Origin: Buttiauxella massiliensis
GTDB taxonomy: Bacteria > Pseudomonadota > Gammaproteobacteria > Enterobacterales > Enterobacteriaceae
Assembly (NCBI RefSeq): GCF_902500225.1
Contig: NZ_LR722648.1
Coordinates: 79,676-143,675 of the forward strand
Length of the DNA stretch: 64,000 nucleotides
Direction: 5' to 3'
Part shown: piece after piece, positions 56,809 through 64,000 of the stretch
How the letters are laid out: the number at the start of each line of letters is the position of its first letter
How positions within the stretch are numbered: position 1 is the first letter of the stretch
Position numbers and translations under genes: made by a program
Notes under the pieces: model-generated
The model's input: the letters and a program-made list of their open reading frames with translations, nothing else
Databases searched by the model: none
What the model was told of the DNA's origin: nothing

Positions 56809-58863
56809 TTACGGTCGGTTTGCTGCGGGCACGCCAAGATGTTTCAGGATATCGACAAAACTGGACGGTTCCTGTTTGTTGAATAAAAGCCAGACTCGAT
56901 GACGGGCCCGCGTCATCGCCACATACAATAATCGCCTTTCTTCAGCATCAGGATAATCTTCCGGCTGCGGCAATAATGCCTTTTCCATTACCGATTCTCG
57001 TGCTACAGCCGGGAAACCATCTTTACCCTGCTGTAAGCCCAACACCACAACGTAGTCAGCCTGCTGCCCTTTACTGGCATGAATAGTCATAAAATCAATG
57101 GTGAGCTTTGGCCAGCGTGTTGCTGCCTTTTCCAGAATCGCCGGGCGTAAATGATGGTAACGGGCCAGAACCAGAATGCGCTGCTGCGGATTCACATATC
57201 CGCTCATCTTATCCAGCAGTGCTTCGAACTGGTCATCAGCCAATAACGTGACGGATTTTTTATCACCTTTAGATAGACTGTTTAATGGCTTAGCCAACTG
57301 ATGCGGATTTTGCTGTACGAACAGATTCGCTATTTCACCTATGCGATCGTTGAAGCGATAAGTGGTATCTAACGCGCACTGGTCTGCATCGCCAAAATGG
57401 TGAGCAAAAGCGGTGGTCAGCGACATTTCTGCACCACTGAATCGATAAATTGCCTGCCAGTCATCACCCACCGCATATAGCGAAGTATGCGAGTTTTGTT
57501 TTCTGAGTGCCGCCAGCAGTGCTGCACGCTGCGGCGAGATGTCCTGAAATTCATCCACTAAAATATGCTTCCACGGGCTAATAAACCGCCCCTTTTCCAG
57601 CACATTAATTGCCTGATGAATTAAGCCCGAAAAATCGACTGCTTCTTCAGCTTTCAGCGCAGTTTTCCAACTTTTCAGTAACGGGGCCATTAGCTTGACG
57701 CGTTTGGCAAAGAGATCGCGGATATCCTCAGGCGCTGCAGCAATCATTTCTGCCTGCGAACCACCATGCATACGCATTAACCCCAACCACCGATCTAACC
57801 GACTTGCCAGACGTTTAGCTAAACGTTCATCTTTCCAGTATTCACCTTCCGGCACTTCCCATTGCAGCTCATCTCGCAACCACTCACGCCAACCTTTAGC
57901 CTGCGCTTTTTTCTCACGACACTGCTGTTGCCAGCTTTCAATTAGCAATTGGTGGCGTGCCGTAGTATCGGATTCCAGCTCGCTAACACGCGGCACTTTT
58001 TTGCTTCCTTGCTGAATGATATGCAATGCAAGAGCATGAAACGTACGCGCGGAGATAGCATCGGTATTCAAGCGTTCAGCAATCCGCTGATCCATCTCCT
58101 GCGCAGCTTTGCGCCCAAATGCCAGCAGCAGGATTTGTTCTTCACTGGCTTCGCCGCGTTGTAATAGCCAACCGGCACGTGCAACAAGAACGGAGGTTTT
58201 GCCACTCCCCGCCCCCGCGAGCACTAATAGCGAATCTTCGCCATTGACGACGGCACGAGCCTGAGAAGGATTCAGAGGAGAACTTTCTATGTGCTGGAAA
58301 AAGTCAGCATACTTTTCCAGCATGTGATTGGTAAAAGCGGTATTGCGTTGATGGCGGCGCGTATCACCTTGTTCAAGCCAGGCTTTACAATGAAACCAAA
58401 GTTCGCGGCAATTTTCGAATTCATCAAGCCGTGCTAATGGCAGCGGTAGTGCTGAAAACGCAGCGCGAACATTTTGCTGTAACGCCTGCATATCACTGCG
58501 TTTGAACCATTTCTCTTGCTGAATCCTGCGCGTTATTTCGGCATATTGCTGTTGTAGCACCTGAGCTGCCACTTCGCTCATTTCAGTGCTCCAGTTCTGC
58601 CAGAGTTCGTTCAGGTGATGATAAAAGTGCTGCGTTTCACTCCATTCCGTACCATGCAAACGCACGACTTTATCATCGGGCAAGACAAATTCCAGCTCGC
58701 CCCAAACCAGACCACGCTTGCAATTAATTGCGATTAACTGATTGAATGGAATAAGGTATTCATGACGATCGCCCTTTACCTCGACACCCGCAGTCAGTAA
58801 TCTCACCCGATTGTAGGGATGTTGTGCTAAATGTTTGCCAAGGGAGGTCGCTTTCAATTCCAT
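56809..58863 (-). CDS. helD: DNA helicase IV
   Basis: 684 residues, UvrD-like superfamily 1A 3'-5' helicase. Motifs: Walker A LLVLAGAGSGKTSVLVARAG, motif II VDEFQDISPQRAALL, motif III GDDWQAIYRFSGAE and motif VI YVAMTRARHRVW. An N-terminal domain specific to HelD (about 190 residues) precedes the helicase core. It matches the E. coli protein (684) in length. It works in recombination and repair. It is divergent from yccF. Confidence 0.96.
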   Translation of the reverse strand: MELKATSLGKHLAQHPYNRVRLLTAGVEVKGDRHEYLIPFNQLIAINCKRGLVWGELEFVLPDDKVVRLHGTEWSETQHFYHHLNELWQNWSTEMSEVAAQVLQQQYAEITRRIQQEKWFKRSDMQALQQNVRAAFSALPLPLARLDEFENCRELWFHCKAWLEQGDTRRHQRNTAFTNHMLEKYADFFQHIESSPLNPSQARAVVNGEDSLLVLAGAGSGKTSVLVARAGWLLQRGEASEEQILLLAFGRKAAQEMDQRIAERLNTDAISARTFHALALHIIQQGSKKVPRVSELESDTTARHQLLIESWQQQCREKKAQAKGWREWLRDELQWEVPEGEYWKDERLAKRLASRLDRWLGLMRMHGGSQAEMIAAAPEDIRDLFAKRVKLMAPLLKSWKTALKAEEAVDFSGLIHQAINVLEKGRFISPWKHILVDEFQDISPQRAALLAALRKQNSHTSLYAVGDDWQAIYRFSGAEMSLTTAFAHHFGDADQCALDTTYRFNDRIGEIANLFVQQNPHQLAKPLNSLSKGDKKSVTLLADDQFEALLDKMSGYVNPQQRILVLARYHHLRPAILEKAATRWPKLTIDFMTIHASKGQQADYVVVLGLQQGKDGFPAVARESVMEKALLPQPEDYPDAEERRLLYVAMTRARHRVWLLFNKQEPSSFVDILKHLGVPAANRP

Positions 58864-58994
58864 TACGCTTTGCCTGATCCAAAAAATGGTTGTGGTTAAG
58901 TTTACCCGTCGAAGGAATGACGCTCCAGAGTAAAAACGCGTTACAATTGCTGTGGTTATTCATTTATCTACATTCATACCAACAAAGAGTGATT

Positions 58995-59441
58995 ATGCGT
59001 ACAGTCCTTAATGTATTGAACTTTGTACTGGGTGGTTTCCTCACCACTCTCTCTTGGTTGCTGGCCACTCTCGTCAGTATCATTTTTATTTTCACTCTCC
59101 CGCTGACTCGTTCCTGCTGGGAGATAACTAAACTCTCGTTCGTTCCGTATGGCAATGAAGCGGTTCATGTTGATGAGCTCAACCCGCAGGGTAAAAGCGC
59201 CATCCTGAACACCGGCGGCACGCTGCTAAACATTCTCTGGCTAGTATTTTTCGGCTGGTGGCTATGTGTGCTGCACATTTGTACCGGGATTGCACAGTGC
59301 ATCACTATTATCGGTATTCCTGTAGGAATCGCTAACTTCAAGATAGCAGCGATTGCACTTTGGCCAGTGGGTCGCCGTGTCGTTTCTGTAGAAACGGCAC
59401 AGGCTGCACGTGAAGCTAATGCACGACGTCGTTTCCAGTAA
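58995..59441 (+). CDS. yccF: YccF inner-membrane protein
   Basis: 148 residues, identical in length to E. coli YccF. It has several hydrophobic segments and two YccF-domain repeats (LPLTRSCWEITKLSFVPYGN; GIPVGIANFKIAAIALWPVG). Function unknown. The start at 58995 is used because the upstream open frame overlaps the helD promoter. It lies 24 bases before yccS and is probably cotranscribed. Confidence 0.94.
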   Translation: MRTVLNVLNFVLGGFLTTLSWLLATLVSIIFIFTLPLTRSCWEITKLSFVPYGNEAVHVDELNPQGKSAILNTGGTLLNILWLVFFGWWLCVLHICTGIAQCITIIGIPVGIANFKIAAIALWPVGRRVVSVETAQAAREANARRRFQ

Positions 59442-59465
59442 ATTTGACAAGAATAGTGAGTATTA

Positions 59466-61601
59466 ATGCTTAGCCCAATTCTGCGCCGCTATACCTGGAA
59501 CAGCACCTGGCTCTATAACTTACGTATTTTCATTGCGCTTACGGGCACCGCTGCCTTCCCATGGTGGTTGGGCGAGGTCAAGCTCACTATTCCGTTAACG
59601 CTTGGCGTTGTTGCCGCAGCTCTTGCAGATTTAGATGACCGTCTCACCGGGCGTTTACGTAATCTTCTGATTACTTTGGTTAGTTTCTTCATCGCTTCCG
59701 CATCGGTGGAGTTGTTATATCCATGGCCTGTACTGTTTGGTATTGGGCTAATGGTTTCCACCAGCGGGTTTATTCTTCTGGGAGGATTAGGTCAGCGTTA
59801 CGCCACTATCGCTTTTGGGGCGCTGCTTATCGCCATCTATACCATGCTCGGCATTTCTTTGTACGATCACTGGTATCAACAACCTATTTTGCTGTTGGCA
59901 GGTGCCATCTGGTACAACTTACTGACACTTGCTGGGCATCTTATATTCCCGATTCGACCGCTTCAGGATAACCTGGCACGCTGTTATGAAAGCCTCGCGC
60001 GTTATCTCGAAGTCAAAGCAACCCTATTTGACCCCGATATCGAAGAAGAAAGTCAGGCACCAATGCTTGAACTTGCGATGGCGAATAGCCAGCTTGTGAC
60101 AATGTTGAATCAAACCAAAGGCTCGTTGCTGACACGCTTACGCGGAGATCGTGGGCAGCGAGGCACTCGGCGGACTCTGCACTACTATTTTGTCGCTCAG
60201 GATATTCATGAGCGCGCCAGCTCTTCCCACATCCAGTACCAGGCACTGCGCGATAAGTTTCGCTACAGCGACATCATGTTTCGCTTTCAACGCCTGTTAA
60301 CCATGCAATCTCAGGCCTGTTTGCAGCTTTCACGCTCCGTTTTATTACGCGTGAAATATCAACATGACCCACGGTTCGAGCGAGCGTTTACCCATCTTGA
60401 CGCCGCCATTGAGAGATTAAAAACGGATCAGTCTCTGGCCAGCGAATTAAAAGCACTTGGCTTCCTGGTGAGTAATTTGCGCGCCATTGATGCTCAGTTA
60501 GCAACTATTGAATCTGAACAAGCCCTCGCCGCTCCGCACAGCGATATTGAAAACCGACTGTTGGATGATCGCTTAACTGGCTTTGGTGATATCTGGCAGC
60601 GATTAAAACGGAATTTAACACCAGAATCAGCGTTATTCCGCCATGCGGTGCGCATGTCCGTTGTACTATGCGTCGGCTATGCGTTTATTCAATTCACCGG
60701 GTTAAAACATGGCTACTGGATACTGTTGACCAGCCTTTTTGTTTGCCAGCCTAACTACAGCGCCACTCGCCGACGCTTGGCTTTGCGTATTATTGGTACT
60801 TTGGTGGGCGTGGCCGTCGGGCTTCCGGTATTGTTCTTTGTGCCATCAATTGAAGGACAGCTTGTTTTAATTGTGATTACCGGCGTGCTGTTCTTTGCTT
60901 TTCGCAACGTACAATATGCGCACGCCACCATGTTTATCACCTTGCTAGTGTTGCTCTGTTTCAACCTGTTGGGCGAAGGGTTTGAAGTCGCAATGCCACG
61001 TATCTTCGATACCTTATTAGGATGTGCCATAGCCTGGGCCGCAGTAAGTTTTATCTGGCCTGACTGGCGTTTTCGCAGATTGCCATTAGTGGTGGAGCGT
61101 GCATTTAACGCTAACTGCCGTTATCTGGATGCGATTCTTGAGCAATATCACCAGGGTCGTGACAATAGGCTTGAGTACCGTATTGCACGCCGGGATGCAC
61201 ATAACAAAGATGCTGAACTGGCTTCTGTTGTGTCGAATATGTCGTCTGAACCGCGTGTTTCACCGGAGATGCGGGAAACAGCATTTCGACTATTGTGCCT
61301 GAATCATACCTTCAACAGCTATATTTCAGCGTTGGGTGCACATCGTGAAAGACTGACCAACGAGGATATTTTGCTCCTGCTTGATGATGCTGTGTGCTAC
61401 GTCGACGATGCACTTCATCACCTGCCAACAGATGAAGAGCGAGTACAAAAAGCACTTCAGGGACTATCTGAACGTATAACCACACTTGAACCGCAACCAG
61501 ACTCCAAAGAGCCACTGGTGCTTCAGCAGGTTGGTCTGCTGGTTGCGCTATTACCTGAGATATCGCGCCTTCAACAACTTGTGTCGCAACAACACGATTA
61601 A
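59466..61601 (+). CDS. yccS: YccS inner-membrane protein (FUSC/YccS family)
   Basis: 711 residues with two clusters of membrane helices (about residues 20-160 and 395-520) separated by a cytoplasmic helical region, typical of the YccS/YhfK and FUSC-like families, which are thought to be efflux-related. FQRLLTMQSQACLQLSRSVL and ISALGAHRERLTNEDILLLL are family regions. Substrate unknown. It overlaps the convergent sxy stop by four bases. Confidence 0.93.
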   Translation: MLSPILRRYTWNSTWLYNLRIFIALTGTAAFPWWLGEVKLTIPLTLGVVAAALADLDDRLTGRLRNLLITLVSFFIASASVELLYPWPVLFGIGLMVSTSGFILLGGLGQRYATIAFGALLIAIYTMLGISLYDHWYQQPILLLAGAIWYNLLTLAGHLIFPIRPLQDNLARCYESLARYLEVKATLFDPDIEEESQAPMLELAMANSQLVTMLNQTKGSLLTRLRGDRGQRGTRRTLHYYFVAQDIHERASSSHIQYQALRDKFRYSDIMFRFQRLLTMQSQACLQLSRSVLLRVKYQHDPRFERAFTHLDAAIERLKTDQSLASELKALGFLVSNLRAIDAQLATIESEQALAAPHSDIENRLLDDRLTGFGDIWQRLKRNLTPESALFRHAVRMSVVLCVGYAFIQFTGLKHGYWILLTSLFVCQPNYSATRRRLALRIIGTLVGVAVGLPVLFFVPSIEGQLVLIVITGVLFFAFRNVQYAHATMFITLLVLLCFNLLGEGFEVAMPRIFDTLLGCAIAWAAVSFIWPDWRFRRLPLVVERAFNANCRYLDAILEQYHQGRDNRLEYRIARRDAHNKDAELASVVSNMSSEPRVSPEMRETAFRLLCLNHTFNSYISALGAHRERLTNEDILLLLDDAVCYVDDALHHLPTDEERVQKALQGLSERITTLEPQPDSKEPLVLQQVGLLVALLPEISRLQQLVSQQHD

Positions 61602-62212
61602 CGCCTTTGGCGTTTCTCGTAATGATGCCCCCACTCGACCAACTCCTGGCGCGTTGCCGCCGGGAGTGCAGCCTCATGAATTCCGCAAATAGCACCAGCT
61701 AATGCCAGCAATACCTGTACGCCAAGCCCTTTCTTAATGCCTCTAAGCTTTATCCAGGAGCGCTTTGCGCCGTAGGCATGAAGGGTACGCACATCGGCAA
61801 TACCGACTTCCCACAACATCATTTCCAGACTGTGCGTTAAATTGGGTAAATCTTTAAGCCTTTGCTGAGCACGCTGCCGGGATTTTTGGCGCCGGGCACT
61901 GAATAGAGCATCCATTGACAGTTGCACTAGCTTTTCCCGATCGCTCCACAACCCCTCATCAACGCGGTAATAATTGAGTTCAATAGTACGTCCACGTTTA
62001 TTGTAAAGCAGAGGCGGTGAGGCTCGTTTAACAAAATAGACTTCCGTTTGTTCACAAGCTCGCAGGTAGAGCTCCCCTTCTGAAACCATAGCAAACACAA
62101 CATTTTCTACCGTCAGGCTATATCCACCAAATAGCGATCGGCAGCCTATTTCCCCTAGTGGAGATAAGTATTCTTTGGACTGATGAATCCTTGCATATGA
62201 TTTATTTTTCAT
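61598..62212 (-). CDS. sxy: Sxy/TfoX competence regulator
   Basis: 204 residues. The N-terminal TfoX domain includes RSLFGGYSLTVENVVFAMVS and the C-terminal TfoX domain includes LEMMLWEVGIADVRTLHAYG and GAICGIHEAALP. Sxy makes CRP act at CRP-S sites to turn on DNA-uptake genes. I start at 62212 (MKNKSYARIHQSKEY); the upstream codons to 62251 are not conserved. It is divergent from sulA. Confidence 0.93.
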   Translation of the reverse strand: MKNKSYARIHQSKEYLSPLGEIGCRSLFGGYSLTVENVVFAMVSEGELYLRACEQTEVYFVKRASPPLLYNKRGRTIELNYYRVDEGLWSDREKLVQLSMDALFSARRQKSRQRAQQRLKDLPNLTHSLEMMLWEVGIADVRTLHAYGAKRSWIKLRGIKKGLGVQVLLALAGAICGIHEAALPAATRQELVEWGHHYEKRQRR

Positions 62213-62393
62213 GAATATATCCCTAAATATCATGTAGTAACGCATCATCACGGTTTATTACTGCTTCCTGTAGTACGAAAATAAGTAACCTAATCACTCA
62301 CCGCAATCACATTCTCACTTTCCGTCGAATTACATGATGAAATTGCGAGACACTTTCCGAAATTTAGATTGATCTTTATCCAAACAGGCATTA

Positions 62394-62409
62394 CTGTATA
62401 TCCATACAG
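62394..62409. promoter_or_regulatory. LexA box of sulA
   Basis: CTGTATATCCATACAG fits the CTGT-N8-ACAG SOS consensus exactly, 24 bases upstream of the sulA start. Confidence 0.95.
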
Positions 62410-62432
62410 TAACCCATCAGGCGGGATTAACT

Positions 62433-62942
62433 ATGCATTCACATAACGTTCGAACTCAGGTTGCCACTGTTACAAATGCTGTGCCTTCTGTGGCCCAGTC
62501 ATCAGCAGGTAACAAAATTAAAGGGTTGATCAGTGAAGTGATCTACAGCGAAGATCAGCCATGGGTTACACAGCTGGTTTTATTGCCACTGCTTCAACAA
62601 CTGGGGCAACAGTCACGCTGGCAGCTGTGGCTAACACCACAGCAGAAATTAAGTCGTCAGTGGGTACAATCAGCAGGTCTTCCGCTGGCAAAAGTTATGC
62701 ACGTGAGCCAGTTAGATCCACTTTTCACAGTAGATGCTATGGTAAAAGCATTACAGACAGGAAATTACAGTGTTGTTATCGGTTGGTTACCGGAAGAATT
62801 GACGGATGAAGAGCATTCGCAACTGTCATCTGCCGCCGAAATAGGGAATGCGATCGGCTTCATTATGCGTCCAATCCGTATCTCGGAAACAGGGTGTCGA
62901 CCACGAAGTGAGCTAAAAATTCATTCTAGTTTGTATCATTAA
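62433..62942 (+). CDS. sulA: SulA, SOS cell-division inhibitor
   Basis: 169 residues, as in E. coli. The core region [20 protein letters not shown] through [20 protein letters not shown] is the part that binds FtsZ, and the C-terminal SSLYH tail is the Lon recognition end. It is induced by DNA damage through the LexA box at 62394 and blocks FtsZ assembly until Lon removes it. Confidence 0.95.
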   Translation: MHSHNVRTQVATVTNAVPSVAQSSAGNKIKGLISEVIYSEDQPWVTQLVLLPLLQQLGQQSRWQLWLTPQQKLSRQWVQSAGLPLAKVMHVSQLDPLFTVDAMVKALQTGNYSVVIGWLPEELTDEEHSQLSSAAEIGNAIGFIMRPIRISETGCRPRSELKIHSSLYH

Positions 62943-63130
62943 GTAAATTTAAGAGAATTCCTGGAACTTTTTATGAACTCTTGACAATTCATTGTGAATT
63001 ATCAAGAATCCGCGTCCCAAGCCGCTCCAGGCGGCCTTCCAGCAAATCTTTAGAGTGTGAATTACGCGCAAAAATGTTAAAAAATGTGTATACAAGTCGT
63101 TTTTTTTCATATGCCTGACGGACTTCACAC
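62943..63130. other. Spacer between sulA and the ompA promoter
   Basis: Contains an imperfect inverted repeat (CTTGACAATTCA 62980-62991 with TGAATTATCAAG 62995-63006) and a GCCGC/GCGGC hairpin near 63020-63036, either of which may end sulA transcription. No gene is seen. Confidence 0.5.
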
Positions 63131-63158
63131 TTGTAAGTTTTAAACTACGTTGTAGACT
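63131..63158 (+). promoter_or_regulatory. ompA promoter
   Basis: TTGTAA (63131-63136) and TAGACT (63153-63158), 16 bases apart, lie in a stretch nearly identical to the E. coli ompA promoter. The resulting leader is about 135 bases long, as for the stable E. coli ompA mRNA. Confidence 0.7.
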
Positions 63159-63280
63159 TTAGCTCGCCAGGGTTGCTCTTCATAACACCGATTGATCGGT
63201 AGAGTAACAAGTGAGCATAAACTCGGGCGAAGGATTTAACCCTGGGCTTTAGAGCGATTTTAAAGCTCATGGCCTTTTTG

Positions 63281-63296
63281 GATGATAATGAGGCGC
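63281..63296 (+). promoter_or_regulatory. Predicted MicA sRNA target in the ompA leader
   Basis: GATGATAATGAGGCGC covers the ribosome-binding site of ompA and matches, apart from one base, the E. coli site paired by MicA under envelope stress. The sRNA gene itself is not in the window. Confidence 0.6.
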
Positions 63297-63301
63297 AAAA
63301 A

Positions 63302-64000
63302 ATGAAAAAGACAGCTATCGCGATTGCAGTGGCACTGGCTGGCTTCGCTACCGTAGCGCAAGCCGCACCGAAAGATAATACCTGGTATGCAGGTGGTAAG
63401 TTGGGTTGGTCCCAGTTCCATGACACCGGTTTCTACGGAAACGGCTATAAGGACAACAACGGCCCAACTCACAACAGCCAACTGGGTGCTGGTGCGTTCG
63501 GTGGTTACCAGGTTAACCCGTACGTTGGTTTTGAAATGGGTTACGACTGGTTAGGTCGTATGCCATATAAAGGCAGCGTTGATAACGGTGCTTTCAAAGC
63601 GCAAGGCGTTCAACTGGCTGCTAAATTGAGCTACCCAATTGCTGACGATCTGGACCTGTATACTCGTCTGGGTGGTATGGTTTGGCGTGCAGACTCTAAA
63701 GGTAACTACAACAACGGTACTACTCGCCTGAGCGATCACGATACCGGTGTTTCTCCTTTGGCTGCTGTTGGTCTTGAATATGCAATCACCCGTGATATCG
63801 CAACTCGTCTGGATTACCAGTGGGTTAGCAACATCGGTGACGCGCAAACAGTGGGTACTCGTCCAGACAACGGCATGCTGAGCCTGGGTGTTTCTTACCG
63901 TTTCGGTCAGGGCGAAGTTGCAGCTCCAGTAGTAGCTCCAGCTCCAGCACCAGCTCCAGAAGTACAGACCAAGCACTTCACTCTGAAGTCTGATGTTCTG
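63302..64000 (+). CDS. ompA: OmpA outer-membrane protein (5' part, runs off the window)
   Basis: 233 codons are present. The signal peptide is [20 protein letters not shown] followed by A and the mature start [15 protein letters not shown]. The eight-stranded transmembrane barrel is complete to about residue 196, then comes the proline-alanine hinge ([19 protein letters not shown]) and the first residues of the periplasmic peptidoglycan-binding domain. The ribosome site GAGGCG lies seven bases upstream. The gene is truncated only by the window end. Confidence 0.97.
   Translation, partial: MKKTAIAIAVALAGFATVAQAAPKDNTWYAGGKLGWSQFHDTGFYGNGYKDNNGPTHNSQLGAGAFGGYQVNPYVGFEMGYDWLGRMPYKGSVDNGAFKAQGVQLAAKLSYPIADDLDLYTRLGGMVWRADSKGNYNNGTTRLSDHDTGVSPLAAVGLEYAITRDIATRLDYQWVSNIGDAQTVGTRPDNGMLSLGVSYRFGQGEVAAPVVAPAPAPAPEVQTKHFTLKSDVL

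Overview
The window is chromosomal DNA from a member of the Enterobacteriaceae that is clearly not E. coli itself. Most genes have close E. coli counterparts, and two long stretches keep E. coli gene order near the ompA-put-phoH region: phoH, efeBOU, putP/putA, rutR/rutABCDEFG, ymdF, wrbA, yccJ, agp; and serT, yccA, tusE, yccX, rlmI, hspQ, yccU, yccT, mgsA, helD, yccF, yccS, sxy, sulA, ompA. Between these conserved blocks sit genes that E. coli K-12 does not carry at these places. I cannot name the genus from sequence alone.

Layout. 1-915: a tRNA-Ser(GGA) gene flanked by exact 180-bp repeat units, each ending in a copy of the tRNA 3' end and carrying its own terminator. 950-9323: an RND multidrug efflux locus with the unusual order RND pump, membrane fusion protein, RND pump, divergent from an AcrS/AcrR-like repressor. 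9325-14880: a complete chitobiose operon, chbBCARFG. 14884-21657: phoH, the ferrous-iron uptake system efeUOB with a Fur box, and the proline transporter putP, with PutA operators between putP and putA. 21658-32525: putA, a small secreted LprI-type protein, and rutR/rutABCDEFG with a sigma-54 type promoter for pyrimidine nitrogen scavenging. 32557-36277: an EamA transporter, ymdF, wrbA-yccJ and agp.

36403-49700 is the accessory core. It holds an HxlR-type regulator and a short-chain dehydrogenase that share a 17-bp palindromic operator. Next is a 34-codon exported small peptide coupled to a FadL-like outer-membrane channel, followed by a second outer-membrane barrel. A DcuS/CitA-like two-component system (its kinase start overlaps a 49-codon small ORF) and a binding-protein-dependent ABC importer with a double-domain permease come next. 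The stretch ends with a protein carrying two HD domains (HD-GYP type) and the frameshifted remains of an amino-acid-binding protein next to tRNA-Ser(TGA). My reading, as inference, is that 38321-47545 is one regulated uptake route across both membranes for an unidentified solute.

50071-64000 returns to conserved core: an orphan OppA-like binding protein, yccA, tusE, yccX, rlmI, hspQ, yccU, yccT, mgsA, helD, yccF, yccS, sxy, LexA-controlled sulA, and the first 233 codons of ompA, which runs off the end.
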